From Sphingobacterium sp. (lineage in GTDB: Bacteria; Bacteroidota; Bacteroidia; Sphingobacteriales; Sphingobacteriaceae), in assembly GCA_022712315.1 (NCBI GenBank), contig JALAGS010000151.1, forward strand, positions 1 to 64,000: 64,000 bases of DNA. The letters are read 5' to 3'. The position numbers were made by a program, and so were the translations under genes. The notes under the pieces were generated by a model, which worked only from the letters and a program-made list of their open reading frames with translations, was not told the origin of the DNA and made no database searches. Shown here one piece after another: positions 35,943 to 43,875 of this stretch; position 1 is the first letter of the stretch; every line of letters starts with the position of its first letter.

Positions 35943-36318
35943 GAATACTCAGGTTAAAGTGGTTAAATAAATGATTTATAAGCTCTTTAGTTTATTGGTA
36001 TTTTTTAAGAAAAGTAATTTTCGACCCCTATGCGATCTCAATTTCTCTTCTTTACTTTATCATAGTGAATACAATAATATATATTTTTTGTATACAATTC
36101 AATATTTTTTTTACTTTTTTACAAAAATACATACGTACTAAGCCTCGCACTAAAACTGAAAAACCAATCGTTTGCTCAAAGATTTACCCACTAAATCGTA
36201 TTTAGCATAATCTGTTAATATATTTTTGTATACAATTTAACTTATTTTTTGTATATTTATTTTTATTCAACTACATTTGACTAACCAAATAAATCAAAGG
36301 AATAACCGTAGATCCTAT
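35943..36318. promoter_or_regulatory. Divergent control region between susC and the PQQ-dehydrogenase operon
   Basis: This 376-bp AT-rich region has no ORF. It carries two perfect TTGTATACAA palindromes (36088-36097 and 36226-36235) plus a half-site-like TTGTATAT (36249-36256). For susC a weak -7 TATTATTG (36079-36072) and -33 TTGAA (36102-36098) bracket the first palindrome. The rest of the leader shows nothing recognisable. Confidence 0.6.
36221..36235 (+). promoter_or_regulatory. Operator-overlapped promoter of the PQQ-dehydrogenase operon
   Basis: TATTTTTG (36221-36228) is a perfect -7 element. Its last three bases are the first three of TTGTATACAA (36226-36235). This is the same overlap seen at the lactonase promoter (25262-25276). 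It lies about 85 bp before the chosen start codon. Confidence 0.66.
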
Positions 36319-37839
36319 ATGAAAAAACAAACCTATATTTGGCTTGTATCGCTGATCCCGCTGCTATCTTCCTGTTCTTCCGAGACAGAAAGAGAAAGTA
36401 AGCCAATAAACAGCATCCAGCTGGAGCACAGCATACTATCGCTAACCAAAGAAGCTACAAAACTCCATGTACCATGGGACCTGCAATACGACCAGATCAA
36501 CGATGCTATTTTATTTTCCGAAATCGGTGGAAGCATCCGAAGGCTGGATACGAAAACGCAAAAGATAACTTTAGTCGACAGCCTGACAGACGTGTACCAC
36601 CAACGTACGCTAGGACTTCTGGGAATGGCGCTCTATCAGCCAGAAAAGCAGCAAGCTTATCTTTACCTTTCTTACACCAGCAAAAAAGATAGCCTTATTT
36701 TTTCCAACCTATATCGATATGAATATAGCCCCGAAGGCAAGCTCGCGCATCCCAAATTGCTTTTGCAAATACCTGGAAATACGGGACACAACGGTTCCAG
36801 AGTCATTATTTCGACCGACAAAAAGGTGTATTGGGCCACAGGAGATGCCGCAAGTGATACATTCGCGCAGGACAGCAGCTCTTTAAACGGTAAGATCCTG
36901 CGCCTCAATCTCGATGGCAGCATCCCAAAAGATAATCCGATTGCAAACAGTTATGTCTATGCATGGGGATTTCGAAACATGCAAGGGCTTACCCACGATG
37001 AAAAGGGCCTGATCTACACATCCGAACATGGCGACGCCATTGAAGATGAAATCAACCTCATCCAACCGCTAAAAAATTATGGCTGGCCACAGATCGAAGG
37101 TATGATTGACACCGAAAAAGAAAAAGCGATTGCAAAAAAATCACCAAGGCAGGAGCCCATTAAATCGTGGACTCCGGTAGTTGCTCCGTCTGGCATGGCC
37201 TATTATGGATCTGGTGTTATTCCCGAGTGGCAGCACAGTTTACTGCTTGCGACCTTAAAAAATCAATCTTTGCGCATCCTAAAATTATCCGCCGATGGCC
37301 AGCAGATCGTCGATGAAAAGGTTTTATTCAAAGATCAGCTCGGCCGCCTCCGGTCGGTATTGACTTTACCCAATGGGGACATCTATTTTTGTTCAAGCAA
37401 CCGGGACTGGAATCCGCAAAAGGGATTTCCAAAGCCCGATGACGATGTGATCTATCGTCTCCGTATTGCCGACAAAGCTACAGCTCCCGTTATCCGTCCG
37501 CTCGCAGCCCCTACTGCCGGCAAGCAGGCCAAAAGCGGACAGGCCTTATACGAAGCCTATTGTGCATCCTGTCATAAAGCAGACGGAAAGGGACTGACAA
37601 ATACATTCCCTCCATTGGCCAATTCGTCTCTTGTGCAGGGTAATCCTAAGGATTTATTGAAAGTTATCCTCCAGGGGCTGAAAGACAAAAAGATTGGTAC
37701 GATCAAATACGAGAGTGCTATGCCGTCTTTTTCATTTTTGAAAGACGAAGAAATTATTGAAATCAGCAATTACATTCGTAGCCATTTTGGAAATTCAGCC
37801 AGCAAAATCAACCAACAGCATTTAACCTCATTACGATAA
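36319..37839 (+). CDS. PQQ-type sugar dehydrogenase (GSDH fold) with C-terminal cytochrome c
   Basis: A 506-residue exported lipoprotein. I start at the ATG at 36319 because it gives a lipobox (LIPLLSSC); the longer reading adds 14 polar residues. Residues about 50-385 form a glucose/sorbosone-dehydrogenase beta-propeller with LLGMALYQPE, YTSEHGDAIEDEINLI and PVVAPSGMAYYG. Residues about 400-490 are a class I cytochrome c with YCASCHKADGKG (CXXCH haem site) and a later Met in YESAMPSFSF as the sixth ligand. Such fusions oxidise aldoses to lactones in the periplasm and pass electrons to the respiratory chain. First gene of a rightward four-gene operon, under a GntR-type palindrome. Substrate unknown. 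Confidence 0.88.
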   Translation: MKKQTYIWLVSLIPLLSSCSSETERESKPINSIQLEHSILSLTKEATKLHVPWDLQYDQINDAILFSEIGGSIRRLDTKTQKITLVDSLTDVYHQRTLGLLGMALYQPEKQQAYLYLSYTSKKDSLIFSNLYRYEYSPEGKLAHPKLLLQIPGNTGHNGSRVIISTDKKVYWATGDAASDTFAQDSSSLNGKILRLNLDGSIPKDNPIANSYVYAWGFRNMQGLTHDEKGLIYTSEHGDAIEDEINLIQPLKNYGWPQIEGMIDTEKEKAIAKKSPRQEPIKSWTPVVAPSGMAYYGSGVIPEWQHSLLLATLKNQSLRILKLSADGQQIVDEKVLFKDQLGRLRSVLTLPNGDIYFCSSNRDWNPQKGFPKPDDDVIYRLRIADKATAPVIRPLAAPTAGKQAKSGQALYEAYCASCHKADGKGLTNTFPPLANSSLVQGNPKDLLKVILQGLKDKKIGTIKYESAMPSFSFLKDEEIIEISNYIRSHFGNSASKINQQHLTSLR

Positions 37840-37844
37840 ATCCT

Positions 37845-39077
37845 ATGGAACAGCAACAGCAGCCAAAGTCCTCTTTACTTAAAAATTGGCTCTCTATCTT
37901 GGGACCGGGCATTATTACCGCAGCCCTGGTTTTCGGTCCCAGCAAAATGACCATCACATCAAAAATGGGCGCGGATTACGGTTTTTCACTTTTGTGGGTT
38001 GTCGTCGTCGCTATTTTCTTTATGATGGTTTTTACCAATATGGCTGCACGCATAGGTATAGCCCGGGACGAATCTTTACTGACCTTAATTCGCCATAAAT
38101 TTGGCAAAACCACTTCAATCATCATTGGCCTCGGAATCTTCCTTGTTGCAACCTGTTTCCAGTCGGGAAATGCCACGGGTGTGTCGATTTCAGTATCGGA
38201 AGCTACAGGGACAAACCCCAAAATATGGATCATTGTCTTTAATGTCATCGGCATTTTACTGCTCTTCTTTAAATCCTTCTATGCACTACTGGAAAAGCTC
38301 ATGCTAGCACTCATTATCCTGATGTTATTCGCTTTTCTTTCCACGGCGATTATGATAAAGACACCGGCACAGGATTTTTTCCTGGGATTTATCCCCAGCA
38401 TCCCCCCCTCTTCAGTGGGCTTAATCATCGCTTTCACAGCTTCTTGCTTTTCAATTGTGGGCGCTTTTTATCAAAGTTATCTTGTTCAGTCAAGAAGAAA
38501 ACTATCCGCCAATGGACAACTATCAGATCGGCAGATTATCGGAAGCCGAATAGGGATCATTATTCTTGGGATCATGAGTGCAGCCGTTATGGTCTGCGCA
38601 GCAAATACGCTTCATCCGCAAGGCATCAAATTAAATTCTGCCGCTGAAATGGGAAGGGCGCTCGAACCGCTTTTGGGAACTTACGCCTCACATCTCTTTT
38701 TTATCGGTCTTTTTGGGGCTTCCTTTTCTTCCTTGATCGGCAATGCCGTACTTGGTGGATCCCTATTAGGAGACACTTTTGGCTATGGCAACGACCTTAA
38801 TCACCCCAAAGTGAAGCTCTTTATTTCTTTGGTCATGATTTTCGGGTCTGCAATCGCACTTATCTTTGGAAATCTGCCTTTGGAACTTATTGTTTTTGCC
38901 CAGAGTATCACCATTTTTTTAGTGCCCTTTATTGGCATTATCCTCTTTCTGATCGCAAACGACAAGGAGATTATGGGCGCGCTAAGAAACACACCTTTAA
39001 CAAGACTATGGGCTATCCTTGGGCTCATATTGCTCATTTTTCTTGCCTTTAGTAATTTCTATAATTTAATCAAATAA
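37845..39077 (+). CDS. Nramp-related membrane transporter lacking both metal-binding motifs
   Basis: A 410-residue integral membrane protein with about 11 helices and the overall Nramp pattern (start ILGPGIITAALVFGPSK). True Nramp metal carriers have DPGN in helix 1 and MPH in helix 6. Here the corresponding places read GPSK (residues 31-34) and GAFYQ (206-210). Both metal ligand sets are missing, so divalent metal transport is unlikely. It lies 5 bp after the dehydrogenase and 6 bp before the epimerase gene. I infer an organic substrate such as a sugar acid, but there is no direct evidence. Automatic annotation as an Mn/Fe transporter would probably be wrong. Confidence 0.8.
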   Translation: MEQQQQPKSSLLKNWLSILGPGIITAALVFGPSKMTITSKMGADYGFSLLWVVVVAIFFMMVFTNMAARIGIARDESLLTLIRHKFGKTTSIIIGLGIFLVATCFQSGNATGVSISVSEATGTNPKIWIIVFNVIGILLLFFKSFYALLEKLMLALIILMLFAFLSTAIMIKTPAQDFFLGFIPSIPPSSVGLIIAFTASCFSIVGAFYQSYLVQSRRKLSANGQLSDRQIIGSRIGIIILGIMSAAVMVCAANTLHPQGIKLNSAAEMGRALEPLLGTYASHLFFIGLFGASFSSLIGNAVLGGSLLGDTFGYGNDLNHPKVKLFISLVMIFGSAIALIFGNLPLELIVFAQSITIFLVPFIGIILFLIANDKEIMGALRNTPLTRLWAILGLILLIFLAFSNFYNLIK

Positions 39078-39083
39078 CCAGAC

Positions 39084-40106
39084 ATGGACCATAACAATTT
39101 AGCGGAACTGGAACAGCAGATACTTGCGCCATCATTAGATCTCATTGAAGATATAAAAAAGATAGAAGGGGATATACTTTTCTTAGGTATTGGCGGAAAA
39201 ATGGGACCGAGCATGGCTAAATTGGCCATCAGAGCCATTCAGGCAGCGGGGATTGACAAAAGGGTCATCGGTGTTTCGCGTTTTTCCACCAAAGAACTTC
39301 AACAGGAACTAGAGGATCTAGGCATCACGACAATCGCCTGTGACCTGCTGAATGAAGAAGAACTCAAAAAGATCCCCCAGGTTCCAAATGTCATTTACCT
39401 CGCAGGCCATAAATTTGGCACCACAGGCAATGAAGATTTTACCTGGGCGATGAACACCTATCTTCCCGGAATGGTCGCTTCTCATTTCGAAAATTCCAAC
39501 ATCGTCGCTTTTTCATCGGGCAACGTGCTACCCTTTGTTCCGATAAGCAATGCTGGCGTTTCTGAAGAAAGAAGCCCAGAACCTATCGGTGAATATGCAC
39601 AGTCTTGTTTGGGACGGGAGCGCATATTCGAGTATTTTTCGAAGAAAAACGGTACACCTACCCTGATCTACCGATTGAATTATGCGGTGGATTTTCGATA
39701 CGGCGTGCTCGTAGAAATTGCCAAATCCGTCAAAGGCCAGCTGCCGATAGACCTAACCACTGAAAATGTCAACGTCATCTGGCAGGGAGACGCCAACGAA
39801 ATCGCCTTAAGATCGCTGCTGCACTGCCAATCTCCGGCCAAAATATTGAATGTCACAGGCCCAGAAATCCTCTCCATCCGATGGATAGCCGAGCGTTTTG
39901 CCGAACATTTCAACACAAGGCCAATATTTATCAATGAACCGGCAGGCACAGCTTTGCTAAACAACGCTTCTGAATGTCATCGATTGTTTGGTTATCCAAA
40001 GACAACAATACGGGAAGCCATAGACATTACAGCCAAATGGCTGACCCAGGGGGGCGAGTTATGGAACAAGGACACGCATTTTCAAGAAAGAAAAGGAAAA
40101 TTCTAA
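39084..40106 (+). CDS. NAD-dependent epimerase/dehydratase-like protein with altered active site
   Basis: A 340-residue Rossmann-fold protein of the extended SDR/epimerase type. The nucleotide loop is LGIGGKMGPSMA (about 34-45). A Ser/Gly region FSSGNVLPF precedes GEYAQSCLGRE, where the catalytic YxxxK pattern reads Y171-x3-C175: the Lys is replaced by Cys. Sugar-nucleotide binding blocks of GalE are not seen. It therefore may be a dehydrogenase with a changed mechanism or a non-catalytic member. The stop codon overlaps the next start (TAATG), indicating translational coupling to the DHDPS-like gene, which suggests that the two act on the same compound. Confidence 0.8.
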   Translation: MDHNNLAELEQQILAPSLDLIEDIKKIEGDILFLGIGGKMGPSMAKLAIRAIQAAGIDKRVIGVSRFSTKELQQELEDLGITTIACDLLNEEELKKIPQVPNVIYLAGHKFGTTGNEDFTWAMNTYLPGMVASHFENSNIVAFSSGNVLPFVPISNAGVSEERSPEPIGEYAQSCLGRERIFEYFSKKNGTPTLIYRLNYAVDFRYGVLVEIAKSVKGQLPIDLTTENVNVIWQGDANEIALRSLLHCQSPAKILNVTGPEILSIRWIAERFAEHFNTRPIFINEPAGTALLNNASECHRLFGYPKTTIREAIDITAKWLTQGGELWNKDTHFQERKGKF

Positions 40107-41167
40107 TGAGAACTTTAGACAACACATTACAACAATTGCTTTGGGAAGGGACGGTAATTCCTGCACATCCCCTCGCGTTAAATGAAGATCGCAGTATTGA
40201 TGAGACACATCAACGTCTTCTTACCCAATACTATATGGCCAGCGGAGCTGGTGGAATCGCTGTTGCCGTACACTCCACTCAATTTGAAATTCGCGATCCG
40301 GAGGTCAATCTTTTTGAAACGGTATTGAAATGGGCAAGTGAAGAAGTTGAAAAAGCTGCACTTCAGCGGCCATTTATTAAAATTGCGGGCATCTGCGGCG
40401 CCACAGCCCAAGCTATCCAGGAAGCAGAAACTGCTCTTAAATACGGTTATGATATCGGGCTTTTGAGTATGGGCGGCCTGCAGAGCTGGACAGAACAGGC
40501 GATATTAGATCGTGTCCGCGCAGTTGCAGCTATTATCCCTGTGTTTGGTTTCTATCTTCAGCCCGCTGTCGGGGGGCGTATTTTCTCCTATTCTTTCTGG
40601 CGTCAGTTTGCTGAAATAGAAAACGTCGTAGCGATCAAATGTGCATCCTTCAACCGCTACCAGACACTGGATGTGATGCGTGCTGTAGCCAGTTCCAGCC
40701 GGAGAGATCAGATCGCTATGTATACGGGCAACGATGATAACATTGTCAATGATCTAATGACCACCTATAATTTTCAGGTAGGCAAGGAAAACGTTTCCAT
40801 AGATTTCAAAGGCGGGCTATTGGGCCACTGGGCTGTATGGACAACGAAGGCCGTAGAACTGCTTCATGAAATAAAAACATATAAAAAACAGCCCGACAAC
40901 CTTGCTGCCAGCCGTCTTTTGAGCAAGGCAATTGCTGTAACAGACAGTAATGCGGCCTTTTTTGATCCCGCGAATGCATTCCACGGATGCATACCCGGAT
41001 TGCATGAAGTACTCTGCAGACAAGGGCTGATGAAAGGTACCTGGTGTCTCAATCCGGAAGAAAACTTATCCATTGGACAAAAGGAAGAAATTGATCGCGT
41101 ATATAGCGATTACCCCGACTTAAACGATGATGAATTTGTCAAAGATTTCCTAAAATCGAGATCCTGA
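40106..41167 (+). CDS. Dihydrodipicolinate-synthase-family aldolase/dehydratase
   Basis: A 353-residue class I aldolase-type barrel. The start is the ATG inside TAATG at 40106; a longer reading inside the previous gene is rejected. Schiff-base Lys178 is in VVAIKCASF, and Tyr150 in FGFYLQPAVGG is the partner Tyr. Members act on pyruvate-derived acids: 2-keto-3-deoxygluconate aldolase, 5-dehydro-4-deoxyglucarate dehydratase and related enzymes. It is about 50 residues longer than typical, with an extended C-terminus. As last gene of the operon, it would cleave or dehydrate the 2-keto-3-deoxy acid made by the dehydratase of the leftward operon. DHDPS proper is unlikely. Confidence 0.85.
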   Translation: MRTLDNTLQQLLWEGTVIPAHPLALNEDRSIDETHQRLLTQYYMASGAGGIAVAVHSTQFEIRDPEVNLFETVLKWASEEVEKAALQRPFIKIAGICGATAQAIQEAETALKYGYDIGLLSMGGLQSWTEQAILDRVRAVAAIIPVFGFYLQPAVGGRIFSYSFWRQFAEIENVVAIKCASFNRYQTLDVMRAVASSSRRDQIAMYTGNDDNIVNDLMTTYNFQVGKENVSIDFKGGLLGHWAVWTTKAVELLHEIKTYKKQPDNLAASRLLSKAIAVTDSNAAFFDPANAFHGCIPGLHEVLCRQGLMKGTWCLNPEENLSIGQKEEIDRVYSDYPDLNDDEFVKDFLKSRS

Positions 41168-41187
41168 TCCGTCTCTCCCCTTCATCG

Positions 41188-41240
41188 GGTCCCATCGCCC
41201 CGCCTGATTTTGGCAACGCGGCGATGGGACCTTCCTTTTT
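41188..41240 (+). terminator. Strong rho-independent terminator after the DHDPS-like gene
   Basis: GGTCCCATCGCC (41188-41199) and its exact complement (41220-41231) form a 12-bp GC-rich stem, followed by TTCCTTTTT. It ends the dehydrogenase-to-aldolase operon and separates it from the AraC gene. Confidence 0.85.
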
Positions 41241-41325
41241 GCTCCAATTCATATTTTACCAATCAATGACTGACCGGGAGGAATCGTGTGCCTAACAAAA
41301 GGTTTGATTTTTATAACTTTGCGTC

Positions 41326-42234
41326 ATGACAACTTCTGAAAATATTATCGATTTCTATCAAAGGGTATTTCGAGACGCCAATTACCCCATTGGCTCCTCG
41401 CCCGAGCAGATTTCTCATTTTAATATATTTTCCCGTGAGCACTGTCCCCTAAAATCGCCCTATAACCGAAAAGATTATTTCAAGATATCACTGATGATCG
41501 GTCAGGGCCAGCTGCACTATGGCGATCAATGGATTCCCATCGACCGTCCCGCACTTGTATTTTCCAGTCCACTCGTTCCGTATTCCTGGGAAACAGACAA
41601 TCCGGATCAGAAGGGATGGTTCTGCCTTTTTACGCAAAAGTTCATTCAGGAAGACAAACATTATAATCATAATATCCTCGAAAGTCATTTTTTCAACCCG
41701 AGCGGCAGCCCGGTGTATTTCTTAACGAAAGAACAGGTCCATCTTTTCGACCGCATTTTTCGGCGTATGGAGACCGAGCTCCACTCCGATTTTGTCTACA
41801 AGTATGAAATTATCCGAAATCAATTACAGTTACTGGTTTTAGAAACATTAAAATTAGTGCCAAATCAGGGCATATCACCCTACCAAAATGCAAACCAGCG
41901 CATTTCTCATGTTTTTTTAGAGCTTTTGGAGCGTCAATTTCCAATTGACACCGAAAATCTGCTACGGTTTAAGAATGCGACGGATTATGCACAGCAGCTC
42001 AATATTCACGTCAATTCTTTAAATAGGGCTTTAAAGCAAAATACAGGGAAAACAACGCAAGAACTCATCGCACTGCGTATCACCCAAGAAGCAAAAGCAC
42101 TGCTTCAGCACAGCGACTGGAATATCAACGAAATTGCTTATGCCCTGGGTTTTGAAGAACCCGCAAACTTCAGTAATTATTTCAAAAAGCATGCGGGTAT
42201 ACCGCCCTTAGCTTTCCGCAACAGGCCTGTTTGA
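41326..42234 (+). CDS. AraC-family transcriptional regulator
   Basis: A 302-residue regulator with an N-terminal cupin-like sensing domain (about 30-170; LMIGQGQLHYGDQWIPI and LVFSSPLVPYSWE). The C-terminal double helix-turn-helix (about 195-300) contains YAQQLNIHVNSLNRALKQ and LLQHSDWNINEIAYALGFEEPANFSNYFKKH, the canonical second HTH. It lies immediately before an exporter gene, which it probably controls. It is separated from the sugar-acid operon by a strong terminator, so membership in that regulon is not supported. Confidence 0.92.
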   Translation: MTTSENIIDFYQRVFRDANYPIGSSPEQISHFNIFSREHCPLKSPYNRKDYFKISLMIGQGQLHYGDQWIPIDRPALVFSSPLVPYSWETDNPDQKGWFCLFTQKFIQEDKHYNHNILESHFFNPSGSPVYFLTKEQVHLFDRIFRRMETELHSDFVYKYEIIRNQLQLLVLETLKLVPNQGISPYQNANQRISHVFLELLERQFPIDTENLLRFKNATDYAQQLNIHVNSLNRALKQNTGKTTQELIALRITQEAKALLQHSDWNINEIAYALGFEEPANFSNYFKKHAGIPPLAFRNRPV

Positions 42235-42286
42235 TTTTCACAATAATTTGTTTGAATTGTATATCTTTCGAAACAGGTAATGGAGC

Positions 42287-42294
42287 TACTTTTG
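42287..42294 (+). promoter_or_regulatory. -7 element of the MFS exporter promoter
   Basis: TACTTTTG is a perfect TAnnTTTG match, with TTTC (42265-42268) 18 bp upstream as a weak -33. The predicted start near 42301 leaves a leader of about 120 nt before the ATG at 42422. Confidence 0.5.
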
Positions 42295-42421
42295 TCGACA
42301 TCATATTTACATGACGAAAGAGAAAAAAGCCGTTTAGGCGAATAAAAAATCTCCCGTCACAATGGGCGGTCGTTGACAGCCTGAACGTCCATGGAGACGC
42401 GTAATTAAAAAAATATAAAGG

Positions 42422-43615
42422 ATGGAAAAAAACACTAAACCGCAGCAATCTTTTATCCCGACGATACTTGCATTTGCACTTGTTCCGATTACGGGGCTTG
42501 CCACTGATATCTACCTTCCGTCGATGCCACAAATGGCGCAGGAACTTGGCTTAAATGAAAGTAAGATCCAGTTAACACTTTCGCTTTTTCTAATCAGCTA
42601 TGGTGTTGCCCAGTTCTTTACAGGAGCACTGGTGGATGCCTGGGGACGATATCGCATCAACCTGATCTCGCTTTTCCTTTTCGTTGTCAGCTTCTGGATC
42701 ACAGCAAGCACGCAGGATATCTGGGTTATTTACCTCATGCGGATACTTCAGGGAATCTTATCGGCATTTGTGGTCATCTCCAAAAGAGCCTATTTCGTGG
42801 ATGTCTATGAAGGTGAACAGCGTAAGCACTACCTCAGTATTATGACCATCGTCTGGTCCATCGGGCCAATTGTTGCTCCTTTTATTGGCGGTTATCTCCA
42901 GACTCAATTTGGTTGGCGTTCTAACTTTATGGTTTTGGCGGTTTACAGTGCTGTACTTTTCGTGCTTGAACTTATCTTTTCCAGCGAAACGATCAAACAG
43001 AAAAAACCGCTTCATATGAACTACCTGATCGGAGAATTTAAAATGATGCTAAAAAGCAATGATTTTACGTTTGGCATTTTCATGTGCGGCATCTCTTATG
43101 GTCTTGTGATGTTCTATAACCTCAGTGGTCCCTTTTTTATTGAGCATCAACTCGGATACAGTGCGATCACAACAGGCTACACTTCGCTTATTATGGGCTT
43201 AGCGTGGATGTGCGGTGGTTTTATTGGCAAAGCGCTGATCAAGAAAGCATTGATACCCAAATTGAGAATTGCCAACTTTATTCAAATTCTGCTGATCATA
43301 TGTATGCTTATTGTATCGCTCTATCAGGCGAATTTATATACGTTAACTTTCTTTGCTTTCGCTGTCCACTGTACTGCGGGATTTGTCTTTAACAATTATT
43401 TCAGCTACTGCCTGGGTAGATTTCCCCTATCGGCTGGTATCGCAGGCGGATTGGTCGGCGGAATTACCTACCTGCTGACATCTTCACTAAGCTATATCAC
43501 TGTAAGCCTGGTAAACCCTTCTTCCCAGTTTCAAATTGGATTAGGATATGGGATATTTGCCCTGTTAGGACTCATCACGTTATATGTTATTCAAAAACTG
43601 GTCAGAAGCATATAA
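42422..43615 (+). CDS. Bcr/CflA-type MFS drug/metabolite exporter
   Basis: A 397-residue 12-helix major facilitator. Helix 1 begins ITGLATDIYLPSMPQMAQELG, the hallmark of the Bcr/CflA drug:H+ antiporter branch (TDIYLP). The helix 2-3 loop GALVDAWGRYRI and the helix 4-5 region YEGEQRKHYLSIMTIVWSIGPIVAPFIGGYL agree. It should export a small molecule, and the substrate is not predictable. It sits 187 bp downstream of an AraC regulator in the same direction with its own promoter. Confidence 0.9.
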   Translation: MEKNTKPQQSFIPTILAFALVPITGLATDIYLPSMPQMAQELGLNESKIQLTLSLFLISYGVAQFFTGALVDAWGRYRINLISLFLFVVSFWITASTQDIWVIYLMRILQGILSAFVVISKRAYFVDVYEGEQRKHYLSIMTIVWSIGPIVAPFIGGYLQTQFGWRSNFMVLAVYSAVLFVLELIFSSETIKQKKPLHMNYLIGEFKMMLKSNDFTFGIFMCGISYGLVMFYNLSGPFFIEHQLGYSAITTGYTSLIMGLAWMCGGFIGKALIKKALIPKLRIANFIQILLIICMLIVSLYQANLYTLTFFAFAVHCTAGFVFNNYFSYCLGRFPLSAGIAGGLVGGITYLLTSSLSYITVSLVNPSSQFQIGLGYGIFALLGLITLYVIQKLVRSI

Positions 43616-43721
43616 CCTATGACCAAATCTTTCAAACAGGAAAGCAGCAATCAGCTGTAGCTATCGAGCTACAAAATCGATGATAAAAAGTAAATTATTT
43701 TAAAATAGTATTTAAAACAAC

Positions 43722-43802
43722 TATATTTGTACCATCATAATTTAGGTTTATAATTGGTTATTGAAGGTTTTCATTCTCCCCGTTTGAAAACCTTTTTTTT
43801 TG
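43722..43802 (+). ncRNA. Candidate small RNA: orphan promoter followed by terminator
   Basis: A perfect -7 element TATATTTG (43722-43729) is followed about 35 bp later by a strong terminator: stem 43764-43773/43785-43794 (AAGGTTTTCA with its complement) and a run of nine or more T. The predicted RNA (about 43736-43802) is about 65 nt. No ORF fits. It lies between the ends of the convergent MFS and HTCS genes. No clear -33 is visible, and the hairpin could instead serve as the MFS terminator, so the RNA call is tentative. Confidence 0.4.
43764..43802 (+). terminator. Rho-independent terminator downstream of the MFS gene
   Basis: A 10-bp stem (43764-43773/43785-43794) with an 11-nt loop TTCTCCCCGTT is followed by TTTTTTTT. 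It lies about 150 bp after the MFS stop codon and points rightward. Confidence 0.85.
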
Positions 43803-43875
43803 ACCAGAAAAAACTACGTTCTGCTTTCATGGCTGCTGAAGCTTACCAAATCACCGAGCCTCTTGCTTATTTTTC

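Noticed and set aside
37845..39077. Standard Mn/Fe Nramp transporter
   Set aside because: Neither DPGN nor MPH motif is present, so the usual metal function is not supported.
39974..40105. N-terminal extension of the DHDPS-like protein
   Set aside because: It would overlap the epimerase gene by 130 bp with polar low-quality sequence. The ATG in TAATG gives a standard family start.
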